DNA from: Megalobrama amblycephala
Taxonomy: Eukaryota > Chordata > Actinopteri > Cypriniformes > Xenocyprididae
Length of the DNA stretch: 64,000 nt
Reading direction: 5' to 3'
Assembly (NCBI RefSeq): GCF_018812025.1
Contig: NC_063061.1
Coordinates: 1,496,001 to 1,560,000, forward strand
Below the pieces are notes generated by a model. It ran no database searches. It saw nothing but the letters and a program-made list of their open reading frames with translations, and had not been told where the DNA came from. The stretch's first letter is position 1, and every line of letters starts with the position of its first letter. A program made the position numbers and the translations under genes. Below are positions 32,645 through 43,530 of this stretch, piece after piece.

Positions 32645-33305
32645 CCGGTCATGGACGGCCGAGGCTCATTGATGCACGTGGGGAGCGAAGGCTGGCCCGT
32701 GTGGTCCAATCCAACAGATGAGCTCCTGTAGCTCAAATTGCTCAAGAAGTTAATGCTGGTTCTGATAGAAAGGTGTCAGAATACACAGAGCATCACAGTT
32801 TGTTGTGTATGGAGCTGCATAGCTGCAGACCAGTCAGGGTGCCCATGCTGACCCCTGTCCACCGCCGAAAGAGCCAACAGTGGACACGTGAGCATCACCT
32901 TGGATCCTGCCATCCATGTGGATGTTACTGTGACACGTACCACCTACCTAAGCATTGTTGCAGACCATGTACACCCTTTCATGGAAACGGTATTCCCTGG
33001 TGGCTGTGGCCTCTTTCAGCAGGATAATGCTCCTGCCACTGGTTCAGGAATGGTTTGAGGAGCACAACAACGAGTTTGAGGTGTTGACTTGGCCTCCAGA
33101 TTCCCCAGATCTCAATCCAGTCGAGCATCTGTGGGATGTGCTGAACAAACAAGTCCGATCCATGGAGGATCCACCTCACAACTTACAGGACTTAAAGGAT
33201 CTGCTGCTAACATCTTGATGTCAGATACCACAGCACACCTTCAGGGGTCTAGAGGAGTCCATGCCTCGACGGGTCAGTTCATATTGGCCCAGACTGTAAG
33301 AGAGT
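32645..33305 (+). pseudogene. Tc1-like transposase, internally deleted
   Basis: A DDE transposase remnant without visible terminal repeats. It begins in the DNA-binding half (GHGRPRLIDARGERRLARVV; a stop at the CAGATGAGC point), continues RPVRVPMLTPVHRRK, then jumps at about 32895 (GAGCATCACCTTGGATCCTG) straight to the region after the first catalytic block, so the first aspartate is lost. It ends with WPPDSPDLNPVEHLWDVLNK (second half of the DDE motif). Frames 32773-33027 and 32955-33218 are the pieces. Different Tc1 family from 11104 and 43748. Confidence 0.75.
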
Positions 33306-34041
33306 GAAGACCTTCTTCATGATCGCTATAATTTGTGCAATATTGTGTGCGTTACTGACAAGTAATTAACTTATAAATGTTAATTGCTTGTATCAATATG
33401 ATTATTTTGCTTAAAAAAAAAATAGGCTATCTGTTTGCCGTTACGTTCTAACTGCTAGATGCTTGACTCAGTTTCATTACTGCAATAGCGAATATGCAAT
33501 TTGAAAGGATTTCTTGTAAAATGTCACCAATATATTGCATTTATACCACCGTATGTGGGTATGAGAAGCTTTTCAATGTGGCTAGGCCAAAATCAGGTGG
33601 AAATCCACCAAAATGGTGGAAGTTAATTAAAGTTTTAATTTGAGTTAATAATAACACCTCTGCTGCACAGGCTTTAGCTTTATTTCAGAATCGGCTACTG
33701 AACCTCTTTGACATTCAGAGCAACACACAGATATTACAGTGCAGTATCAGTCATACGTCACTGTCAGATTACTGGAGAATAACTCTCCAGAGGTGTGTAA
33801 TTATATTATTCCTAGGTCCAATAAAGTCTTCACGGCTCGCAGTCCATAAAATTCAGAAACCAAAATCAGCAGGCCATCAGAAACAAATCGTAATGTTGAA
33901 TTATTATGGCTGAAGTTGAGCTTGTGAGTAGGGATGAGAATCTTTTAACCATTCTTGTTCCACTTCAGGATTCGTAGTACCTTTGAGGACACAGACTACG
34001 TTGTGAACACACTCTAAAACTAAAACATTCAACAGTTTGAG
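33306..34041 (+). other. Intron 3 sequence without recognised features
   Basis: No repeat termini or exons are supported. An A-run lies at 33412-33422. Confidence 0.35.
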
Positions 34042-36207
34042 TACACAGCAAAATCCCCAGAGTTAAATCAACTCTGCTCAGAGGACATATGGTCCCTCTC
34101 TACATAAAGTTAAAATAACACTGAAGCAGAGTTCAAATTAATGAGATAATGTGCTATTTGTGGAGTTGTTTAATCAGATCTTGAGAGATTTAATGTCTTT
34201 TATCTTCAGTTGATTTCATCTAAGGCTGTGGCTGGAAGTCATTTGTAGTTATTGTGTTTCTCTTCAGTGATTCTGCTTGTTAACAGCAGGTGTTCATCAA
34301 TAATGCTCAATCATAACTTAATCACTTAATTATCTCATTAACTTTAACTCTGCTCCAGTGTTACTTTAACACTATATAGAGAGGGACCATATGAAATCTG
34401 AGCAGAGTTGATTTAACACTCTGAGGTCTGAAGGTATCGCCGGCGATACCACCGTGGTTTTTTTCTTACCAGTGTGAAAGAGACTCAAAATACTCTGTCA
34501 ATGTTGCACATACAATTAAGAGTTATACACCATTTTAATCTGTGGAATATCTTCTTTCATTTGTGTACACTCAGAGTAAAAACAAAATGTTGTGCTTTTT
34601 GTAAAATAAAGAAAACTAACATGATGCGTGATCTCTCCTCTCCCTCTGAACGAAGTCCAATCTAATAGTTCTTAGAAAATGAACTGTAACTTAGTGAATA
34701 CTAATGACAAAAAAATTACACTTATGTCTAAAAAAAACGTTAAGATGTCAGGCTTTAAAACATGTAAGTCAAATCGAAAACAAACCTTCTGTGTTTATGT
34801 AATCTGTATGAAAAGAGAGCCATGTCAGAAGTCCGTGATTCAGCTCATTATCCGCTAATGCGGCCACGTCCACGGAGCCAGCGCTATTCAGACGCAAATT
34901 CAGTCAATACATGCATTCATCGTCTCAATCGTGTATTTATTGTCTTGAAAAGTGTTTTGAATAGCCATATTTAGCGATCTCTTGCATCTGTTAGTTCCTT
35001 GATTGTCACATGATTTGCCTCTTCTTTTACTGAGGCATTTGTGGACAAAAGGGGCAGAGCGCCCTCTGGCTCAAGTATGAATTAAAAACACAGCATCCAG
35101 CGCTCATAATAATGACAATAAATATAGAATAATACATATTACTCCTCTGTATAGAAAATTGATATAAACATATGAGAATCCATCAATATTTCTCCATATG
35201 TGCATGCTTTTAAGCATATTAAGAAATTATGGTCAATATAAGATTTTAAGAGTCAAAATGTGAAGCTTGAGTCTTAGATCTTTTTAATGATGTATAGTTT
35301 GTCAACTGCACATCAACATTTAGGCTCTATAATATAACAAATATAGTAGCCTATATGAAATGCCCTAGAGGTAGGAATATTCAGACGCTTTGCATCACAG
35401 AAATACATTATATTTTAAAGTATATTAAAATAGAAAACCATTATTTGGTTAGAGACTTGAGACTTCTTTTAAAAACATTATAATGGCAATGTGTTCAATC
35501 TTTTGACTGGTACTGTAATTTAACATAGGCCTATACACAATTTTCTTCATATCATGTGCAATAATACGTACATGCATGAGATCACAAAAATCATGTTTTT
35601 TTTTTGTCCTGAGTGGACTTTAATCCTGTTATCAGCATGATCATAGAGGGTTTTTTCACAGCCTACCTGACTGAAAGGCCTCATTAATATGCAAGTCATT
35701 TCAGGTCATTATTATTCAATTCTTTTGTCTTCTCAGGTGAGAATCACCCATTATACATGAGGATTCACGCCTCCACGCATACTGTGTTTCTTGACCAAAA
35801 GTGTCTTAGAAAATTTAAATCTCTCTATTGTTTTATATGAAGGAGTAGGCAGCATAATTTTTACATAATTCTGAAGCAAAAACTCTAGTCTACAACCTCC
35901 AATACCCAGAAGTCTTATGAACACAGATTTAATATACTTTTTTTGGCCTTATTTCAGTGACTTAAGTTTTTTGTTTTTTCAATAACCACGGATAAACATT
36001 ATTCCTTCAAAAACACAAACATGTACATACATGTTCCTCACATATTATTGTAGCCTAGTTTGTGCTGAATACAGTGTAATGACACTTGTCATTTATATGT
36101 TTATGAACAACTGAAAAAAGCACAAATGTCAGGGCATGTCAAAACTTCTCCAAGCCCCAAATCAACCTCAGACTCCAGAGGGTTAACTCTGGGGATTTTG
36201 CTGTGTA
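34042..36207. mobile_element. TA-flanked MITE hosting a piggyBac-like insertion
   Basis: CACAGCAAAATCCCCAGAG (34044) is matched inverted by GGGGATTTTGCTGTG ending at 36205, and both ends are flanked by TA (34042-34043, 36206-36207), the Tc1/mariner-type duplication. Pairing continues through GAGGACATATGGTCCCTCTC / GAGAGGGACCATATG (34081, 34379). Without the 1.77-kb insertion the MITE is about 392 bp and nearly all hairpin. The TTAA used for the insertion lies in its own right arm (AGAGTTAA). Confidence 0.8.
34413..36186 (-). mobile_element. Non-autonomous piggyBac-like element, copy B (inverted)
   Basis: TTAA at 34413-34416 and 36183-36186. The right end CTCAGACTCCAGAGGG is the inverse of the left end of copy A at 2855, and the body matches copy A along its length in the opposite orientation, with extra sequence around 35220-35560. 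Length 1766 bp between the TTAAs. The 63-codon frame at 34474 mirrors the one at 4114-4374 in copy A (ETQNTLSMLHIQLR in both), reflecting DNA similarity. Confidence 0.8.
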
Positions 36208-37050
36208 ACTGTAAAGTACTGGGTAATATAAAGTAACTACATGGGTTAAGCTTAGGTTTAGATGGTAGAATTAGGGTTAGTACCAAGTTATTACCCAGTT
36301 ATTGTAATTACTGTAATAAGTACATAGTATGTACAGTATATGCAGCACAGGACTGCAAAATAAAGTGCTACCAACATAACTCAAATGATGTTTGCAACTT
36401 AAAAGGTTTACACTTTATTTTAACCTTTTGAGGCGCACTGTCCCGACCTCGGGCTCGACGTCACTTTGTTTAAAACATATAGATTACATGTTAACAAATA
36501 TTAACAAATTATACATCTTTTGTAAGTGCTAAGGGTTTGGTTTCAATCTATGGTGTCTGTTTTATGATAGAGATGCTCCAGCAACTGTAATATTGTAATT
36601 TGTGTCGGGAGTGCAAATGACAACAAGCAAAATCAAAACGGGACTTCATACCTTTGTGATGAAATAGTGATCGTGAGATGAATCCAATCCGCCGCACTTG
36701 TGTAAAATTTCCATGATAAACATCCATTGAAAAACATCCAATAGCACTTTCTGTCCACAAAAGCATTATATCTGTGAAATATTGATATATTGTCCATTGT
36801 TTATGTCAGATTTCGCCTGAACGATCTGCTCTCCATCATCATTCTTCAATAAATTATGATCTGACGTAGTTACATTGTACTTACTCAAATAAGTACTGAG
36901 TGATATTAATTAACTATAGAGTTACGGTTAGGGTGAGGGTTTGATTTAGGGTCAGTTACTTGTAATTATACATAATTTACTGTTATTGCTATAGTAAGTG
37001 CATGTAGTAACATGTAAATATCTCACCTAAAAATACCTTTAAAAGGATTA
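36207..37050. repeat. Interspersed repeat pieces around a third TTAA-type end
   Basis: 36213-36380 (TGTAAAGTACTGGGTAATAT, ATTAGGGTTAGTACC, TAAAGTGCTACCAA) and 36845-37030 (GTACTTACTCAAATAAGTAC, TTAGGGTGAGGGT) read like parts of common fish MITEs. Between them TTAACCTTTTGAGGCGCAC at 36419 resembles the left end of a piggyBac-like element, but no partner end was found. The minus-strand frame at 36548-36766 has no support. Confidence 0.4.
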
Positions 37051-38424
37051 ATTAAATAAATAAATTAGAATTTCTATCTTGCCACCATGCATCCTATGAA
37101 TCCCATGAATTTCTTGTTTTTTTAGTCTATATATATTTTATATGCATGAACAATATTGTTGGTTGATTGTATTTTCAACACCTTTTATTACAAGAGGACT
37201 AGCACAATGAATAACTCTTGAGTAATTAGACTCATTTAAGTCTCACAGTATAACACAGTAACAGTTCTTGCTTTATTTGGAATCAGTATTGATTGAGAAT
37301 AATAACCTGCAGCTCTCATCCGAAGATCTTAAGTCGTAAATTACCTCTCAGAAATAATGAGCAGTTTTTGTAAATGACCATTTAGCAGGCAAAACCCATG
37401 GTAAATGCTGCATGTACATCAGTCTCTTGTTAACACTGCGAGAAGAAAATACCATATTCAGAAGTCATTTTACCTTTTTAACAAATTCTAAATGACGGCA
37501 ATCTGGTATTTTTACCAGATTATTATTTGAGCTGTTGATTGGAGACAGTGACCTGAATCTTGTCTTGCTGTGAGTTGAGACACTTCTCCTAGTTTTACCC
37601 TCCCGGTCAGAGGAATAATAAGAAGAGAAACAGATTAAATCAGTTCTTGGCCCCTTAATACAGAATGTACAGTCGATTTTCTTAACTGATGCCTGTATTA
37701 TAAGCTGAACATCTTAATCTCATTTGGTCTATTTCGAGGAGCGATCGGACCATAAGTCATGGCTGTGACTCTCATCTGTTGAAGTCCTTTGCAGCACTAT
37801 GTCATCCTGCAGAGGACACGCTGTATCTGCATATCTCTGGGGCAGTGGAAATATTAATCAGAGACTGTCACGACGGGTTACATGACTCAGTAAACAGAGG
37901 GAGTGTAATGCCTGCGCACGTCTGACATCTTATCGATACCAAGCGCAGCAACACCAAGCCATTGCTATCTTTTAGAGATAATAACTTCATTAAAATTTTG
38001 TCTTTTATTTACTTATTTATTCATTCATTCATTTATGCATGATACGTCTGTGTTTTTGGTTACTATTGTGGTGAAGAGTTGAGGTGCTAAGCTCACGAGA
38101 GACGAGCCGATGGCTGTTCACGATTATTGCACTCTTTGTGTAGGGAGTGGCAGCCCCAAAATTACAATAACAACCTACATTTTGTCATATAAATGCATTG
38201 AAAAAATACGGAATTGTTGGATTATTGCAACAAACACCAGTATTATAACCAGCATACTCGTGACAAATAGCAACACAGCATGTTGGACCTTTTATTGAAA
38301 GTAGCCACTTTTACCTGTTGAGACATGCCTTCACAAGCATGTAAACTTCAGTTTTACGTTTTAAGTAGACTGAACACAATACAATTAATACGTGATAAAA
38401 AGCATTTGTTTTTAGCTCATTTTA
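37051..38424. other. Repeat-poor intronic block, candidate regulatory DNA
   Basis: 37140-37960 is complex sequence without inverted termini: TGGTATTTTTACCAGA (37504-37519, palindromic), GGAAATATTAATCAGAGAC (37846), ATGACTCAG (AP-1/Maf-like, 37882-37890), TTATCGATA. It could contain conserved non-coding elements. No exon supported. 37991-38424 has nothing notable. Confidence 0.35.
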
Positions 38425-38950
38425 CAACCTGGTCTCATGGAAAGATGGAGAAACGTACCTGTGGGAATGTTTTTGTGAGTCGCCAAAATACGTACATATC
38501 ACTGCAGAATATATTTTGGACTTTGCATCGCTTAACCAGCTCTATATGTTTCGCTTTCCTGACATTACAAGCTTGCAAGGTAGCTCAGCTGAAACGTAGT
38601 TGTACTTAAAGCCTAGGGTATGAATCCCGTGAAAGGCGAGTCACGGTAAAAGAGCGTGAAGACAGATCTAAACAAGCTAAAACGGCACAATTACAGATGC
38701 TTTTTATGTCACATTTGCTTTTGTTAACACTATCGGGTAGGTTTAGGTGTAGTGTTGGTGGTACGTTATTTTAAAACGTGAAGGAGTGCAAATTTCAAAT
38801 CAGAACTGTGGTGATTCATATAAAAACCAACGTCATAAAAACGTACCATATTCATGTTTGTATGTTCAGGCAAAAAAATGAACGTATGAATGTATTTTAC
38901 GACTCGCGAAAACTTTCCCACAGGTACATTTTTCTAATGAGACTGGGTTG
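38425..38950 (+). mobile_element. hAT-like element with tRNA-like module, copy 1
   Basis: The left end CAACCTGGTCTCATGG and inverted right end ATGAGACTGGGTTG, followed inward by ACGTACCTGTGGGAAT and ACTTTCCCACAGGTAC. It matches copy 2 (42735-43530) in opposite orientation. It carries GGTAGCTCAGCTG (38578-38590; A-box-like) and GGGTATGAATCCC (38615-38627; B-box-like), shorter than the module in copy 2. Flanks TCATTTTA / CAATTTAA match imperfectly. Confidence 0.7.
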
Positions 38951-39449
38951 CAATTTAACTTAAATAAACTGAACAAGCAGCAACAACTTTTTATTCAGTG
39001 TATTTTCCAGTCTTCCATTAACTTTCATGAAAAATAAGAATCGATATCTACCTCATTTTTAACATAAGAGTGGTTGTGGTCATTTGTAACGTGAATGTGC
39101 GAAGCTCTTTTGACAAAATGACAAAAATCACTTTGAAATATTATCGCTCAATGTTCCAGTTAATGAACATTTTTGAATAAGGCAAGATGTTACAAAATAC
39201 ATCTTTAACACGTTCGTAATATTGCTGCAGAAATAATTGGGGGTTATTCATGGACTTTGGTAGTAATTTGTTGATGCTTTTACACTTTTAAATGTCTTTG
39301 TAACGTTTGATGGATGAAAGAAAAGCCAAATAGTTGGGTTTAGGTTAGGTCAGGGCGGTGTTAATCTCATAAGCAAAATTACTGGTGAACTTGGTAGATA
39401 TAACATATTGTCATTTCATCAACAATAACAGGCTTGTGTTCATAGTTTT
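38951..39449 (+). other. Intron 3 sequence without recognised features
   Basis: AT-rich, no credible exon and no defined repeat ends. Confidence 0.3.
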
Positions 39450-39487
39450 AAGTGTGTCTCGATCACCAGCTGGAGTGCCCTTGATAG

Positions 39488-39501
39488 CCACCAGAGGGCA
39501 C
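39488..39501 (+). promoter_or_regulatory. CTCF-consensus site in the solo LTR
   Basis: CCACCAGAGGGCAC fits every position of the vertebrate CTCF core written CCASYAGRKGGCRS. It is 120 bp upstream of the LTR TATA box. CTCF binds such sites to block or anchor chromatin loops; occupancy here is inference. Confidence 0.5.
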
Positions 39502-39533
39502 TCCACCCCAGACTGTTGTCAACTCCATCGAGG

Positions 39534-39552
39534 ACTACATTACCCATAATCC
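39534..39552 (+). promoter_or_regulatory. ZNF143/THAP11-like motif in the solo LTR
   Basis: ACTACATTACCCATAATCC resembles the ZNF143 motif ACTACAATTCCCAGAATGC. It lies between the CTCF-consensus site and the TATA box and nearly duplicates the motif at 10999-11017. Confidence 0.35.
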
Positions 39553-39880
39553 TTTGCTCAGACTCATCAGCACTCATTGTTTTCAGCTGTGTCTCATTAG
39601 CCTGTTTAGCTCACCCTATATAAGCCTGGTTCATTCTGTTATTCTCTGCGAAGTCTTGTATGTGTCATCACTGCGTTTCTGAGCATGCCGTTGTTTATCT
39701 GTTTTCGAACCTTTGCCTGTTCTCTGGATTTGTCCTGTTTTCCTGTCTGTCCGAGTTCCTGTCCTGGTATCTGTTTGGACTGTTTGCCCGTGTTTGTGAC
39801 CTTTTGCCTGTTTTGTGGATTACCCTTCTAATAAATACTACATTTGAATCCTCAACCGCTGTGTCTCGGAGCAGTAAATG

Positions 39881-40805
39881 ACAAAGTCTTTGCTTCCTAA
39901 ATATCTCTTGAATTTTGATGGTTCCATGTTTGCCCTCGCTGAACTTTAATACAGTCTGAGTCTTCTTTTACTGTAACTTTTTTACATCCTGATGTTATAT
40001 CTGCATATGTAGAAGTGCAAATGAAATTTGAGAGCTACAGTGGAGGAGAACATTACAAATGAATAATGACTGATGGTTGGTGAGGCTGCGAACGGCTGAT
40101 CTGAAGCAATATTCAGCTACTCAAACACACTTCCCATTCATTTATCCACCCTGAGAAATGACAAGTCAAGATGACAGCATGTCAGAGATGCACTACATAG
40201 AAAGTGAAAAAATAGAATAAAGTTATCATCTCGTTACTTATATGATGATATGGCTTGAGCCTCGTTATATCTTCCTGAAGACATGCAGCGTATATCTGTG
40301 TTAATACAGGGTTTCATGGCTGTCTTCTAACACCTCACAGATATGCAAATCGAGCAGCTGAGCAGACTGCCCAGATGCACACGCGACAGAACTGCCCGCC
40401 TTTCATTGTGTCACTTTGTTCATTTCTGTATTTGACAGGCAATTACCAGCGTCTTCATTTGCTGCTTTAGGACTGCACTATTATGCATATTCAGTTCCAG
40501 CATTTATTAGGCAGAATAAGTTGGCCATTGTGTTCATGGAAGGGCATCAATCGACAAGACCCTGACTGTGACCTATGAGTATTTTGTAGTTGTTACACAC
40601 TTCTTATTGTGGTGTATAATGGGATTGAATCAGTGTACTAGGTAATGTGTTTTCGTACACCACTACATGGTAATAGTGCACTATATAACGTGTGATTTCA
40701 GACACGGTTTTGGTTTTATTGTTGCTGCTTCAATGTAAACAGCTTGACTGCCTTGGCAACAATTAAAGTCAGCTTGAAAGGGAAGTTGTGCAAGTCTTGT
40801 GTACC
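39881..40805. other. Intronic sequence with a repeat-free candidate block
   Basis: 40290-40560 is complex, repeat-free sequence containing ATATGCAAAT-type and ATTATGCATATTC (POU/octamer-like) motifs (40340-40350; 40480-40492) and GGCAATTACCAGCGTC. Candidate conserved element. The rest of the interval has nothing notable. Confidence 0.35.
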
Positions 40806-40950
40806 ATATTGTGATGTATATCTGAGTGAATCGCTTTCGGAAGAAAAACAAATGTAGGACGGGGCTTGATTTTGTTTGTGTGGAATTGATTGGAAGGTTG
40901 TGGTTTGTGATTGGTGGATCTCATGTGAGTGACAGATTGCCCCGTCCTCA
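40806..40950. repeat. Dispersed 140-bp repeat, copy 2 of 3
   Basis: Same family as 15993-16126 and 60667-60807. This copy is the fullest with copy 3, sharing the TTGTGTGGAATTGATTGGA-type middle part that copy 1 lacks. Minus-strand frame 40769-40963 is the mirror of those in the other copies. Confidence 0.7.
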
Positions 40951-42718
40951 CACCAGTAAACACATCATCAGAGAAGAGTTCAGATGCAAAAGCCGCTAAA
41001 CGCCACCTCCATCAAAAATGAGATAATGATATTGAGCAAATGCTTTCTGCACATAGTATTCGTTCATCAAATACTTTCACTTCAAATCCGTTAAATCAGC
41101 CCATTCAGAAATACATGGCAGAAACCGCTAAACGCCACTTCCCTTTGTCAGCAAAAGCCTCTAAGTCCACAGAAGAACCAATCGGAAGACGCAAATCGAA
41201 TTATATGATTTCAAGATGAATGGCGGTGTGCATATGAACCGGCTTTCACTTAAGTTTTTATCATGTTTTGTCCATCGTTACAGTTGCCCAAACACAACAG
41301 TGTTCCTTTTGCTGCTGTAAAACTGACAGAAATGGATGTTGTCCAAAGAGGTGGACTTTGTTTTTGCGAAAAAAAAACAAACAAACATTGAATTGACTAA
41401 AGTGACATTGTTGAAAATGAGACATTTCAATAACTGACTAATAACATTTTCATTGCCATTAAAGTAAAATTACTAAACCCAAATATAGGAGCTTGATTAA
41501 AAAAAAAAAGCACATTTAAAAGAAAATATTTCAGATGGACTTAGAGATTTTTGCATCAACACTACAAATATTGCAATATTGCAATTGCACCCCCCCCCCC
41601 CCAAAAAAAAACAACAACAAAAAAAAACAAGAGTTGTCAATTTTGATTTCATGTTGTTTTTAAAAATGCCTGTCTAGCTCATGTTTATACTGCAACAATT
41701 TAAAATGGAGCAGGACTGAGTGTGTGAACAACCCTTACTGGTACATTTGAGTGTGTGTTCAGACAGTGAAACAAAAATAACAACAGAGACGTGAGCACGG
41801 TTTTGTTGTGTCGCTAGTATTAAAACAATGAATTATTTATGAGCAAATGTGAATCTGGCTCAGGTGAACTAACTCTCTCTCTCTATATCCGGGCTTGTTT
41901 TAGATACTTGTGGTGGTTTCTGGTTTACCTACTAAATGTTCTACAGCTGGAATTGTGTGACAGCACTTTGCATGTGTGCTGTGCTTCAAGACCAATCAAT
42001 CCTTTATTTCATCCATGTGTTCATCCTGACCGCTGTTTATCAGATGGACAGAACACCATTTAAAGAAATAGTTATATTATTATATTATCCTGTATAATTA
42101 TACGGGACTCAAAAAGAGAAATATTAAGAATCTTTTCCATTGACAGCAGTTCATAGTTAACATGAAGTTTCACGAAATACCATAAAGATATAAAAGATTG
42201 TTTGACTCAACACTATTCCACCAGGTTTCACTTCATTGATGGCAAATGTCATTGGTTCTCTCATGACACGGCACTATGACTTGAGCTCTATCATTCGGCT
42301 TCAGATGATTCATAACAACTCACAAGGCCTTTATCTTGAATAAAGTGTACACTACTGTATATAGATTTATTTAAAAGAAATTAATTCTTCTAGTATTATT
42401 CATGAAACAAGAAAAACATTTTCGAATGCAGGGGTAAGAAAAATGAATGTACATTATTATTTTTAAGTATGTCTAGAGATTTTTACTGCAATATATGTTA
42501 TTTTTTACATTTAGTGCACATAATATTTTATTTTAAAAAAATGTCATATTTTTATTTCCACTTTATCTTATTTTGAGAGGCTATTTGGTAGGGGATGACC
42601 GTGATTTGATTTATGTGGATATTTGTGAATCAACATTAAACTGTCTAATAAACACCATGTGTTTGAGCTAACTAGAAAACCTTCAACTCTGGTACCTGTA
42701 AATGTAAAGGCAAAACTT
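40951..42718 (+). other. Intron 3 sequence with homopolymer tracts
   Basis: A C-run and adjoining A-run at 41588-41630, several A/T tracts. Plus frame 41839-42063 has no support. No transposon ends seen. Confidence 0.35.
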
Positions 42719-42734
42719 GGGTAACACTTTATTT

Positions 42735-43530
42735 CAACCTGGTCTCATGACGAAAACGTACCTGTGGGCACGTTTTCGCGAGTCGCAAAATACGTACCAA
42801 GGAGTACATATCGCTGCAGTTTCGCTCTGAAATGTCCACTGAGCGGCGCTAAAAGCGTGTTCTTTTTTTTTTTTTTTTTTGCCGGAGCAGATAATAGGGT
42901 GAATGCGGTACATTTTTATGACGTTGCTTTTTAGACGAACTGCCGCGGTTCTCGATTTGACATTTGCGCTCCGTTGCGTTTTAAAATAACTTCCCACCGA
43001 CACTACGCCTAAACCTACCCGATAGTGTTAACAAAAGCAAACGTGACGTAAGAAGCATCCGTTTTTCAGCTCGTTTAGATCTCTCTTTGAGCTCTTTTTT
43101 TTTTTGCCGTCAATCGCCTTTCACAGGATTCGTACCCAGGCAGGGGGAGTCGACTCCTCGCCGTAAGTCCAACTCCGTATCGGCTGAGCTACCGAGCAAG
43201 CTTGGTTACGGTCAAAAAAAGCGAAACGCATAGAGCCGGAAAGTCCAAAGTACGTTCGTTTACAAATCGGGCACTCTGGTCAGATGCGTTTTGAAGTCGT
43301 AACATGATATTGCACGAGGAGACGCCAAAACGAGTCTTTACGAATCGATAATCCGACCCCGGCTGTCATCGAAACCGTGTGTGAAAACGAGCAAAAGCGC
43401 TTATCGACGTTTTACCGGCCTCTAGCGTTCGTTTCTGTCGGAAACTGCAGCGAGACGTACTTGTCGGTACGTAATTTTGTGTCTCGCGAAAACGTGCCCA
43501 CGGGTGCGTCTCTCCTATGAGACCAGGTTG
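42735..43530 (-). mobile_element. hAT-like element with tRNA-like module, copy 2
   Basis: CAACCTGGTCTCATGACG and CCTATGAGACCAGGTTG are inverted ends, and pairing extends through ACGTACCTGTGGGCACG. Perfect 8-bp duplications CTTTATTT flank it (42727-42734, 43531-43538), so the hAT-type assignment is well supported. 796 bp. In reverse orientation it aligns with copy 1 from end to end (shared TAACACTATCGGGTAGGTTT). No transposase. The 89-codon minus frame (42734-43003) is repeat-derived. Confidence 0.85.
43118..43200 (-). other. tRNA-like pol III promoter module in the hAT-like element
   Basis: On the minus strand: GGTAGCTCAGCCGA (A-box-like, 11 of 12 to TRGCNNAGYNGG) and GGTACGAATCC (B-box GGTTCGANNCC with one change), about 60 bp apart, with a perfect palindrome GGAGTCGACTCC between them as a possible long variable arm. 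This resembles a captured tRNA or SINE head rather than a working tRNA gene; there is no clean acceptor stem or T-run terminator in place. Confidence 0.5.

Larger units (their letters stand above)
39450..39880 (+). mobile_element. Solo-LTR-like sequence
   Basis: About 430 bp starting TGTGTCTCGATCACCAGC and ending GTAAATGACA (TG...CA). It has the order expected of an LTR: upstream motifs, a TATA box (CTATATAAG at 39617-39625), a transcribed part, and the polyadenylation signal AATAAA (39828-39833) near the 3' end. No internal gag-pol and no second LTR are present, so I read it as a solo LTR, Gypsy-like by style. Target duplications are not clear. The 73-codon frame inside (39660-39881) is a by-product. 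Confidence 0.6.

Noticed and set aside
36419..36840. Third complete piggyBac-like element
   Set aside because: Only one TTAA-type end is visible; no inverted partner was found.
43118..43200. Functional tRNA gene
   Set aside because: A- and B-box-like strings are present but there is no proper acceptor stem or terminator, and it lies inside a transposable element whose other copy has a shrunken module.
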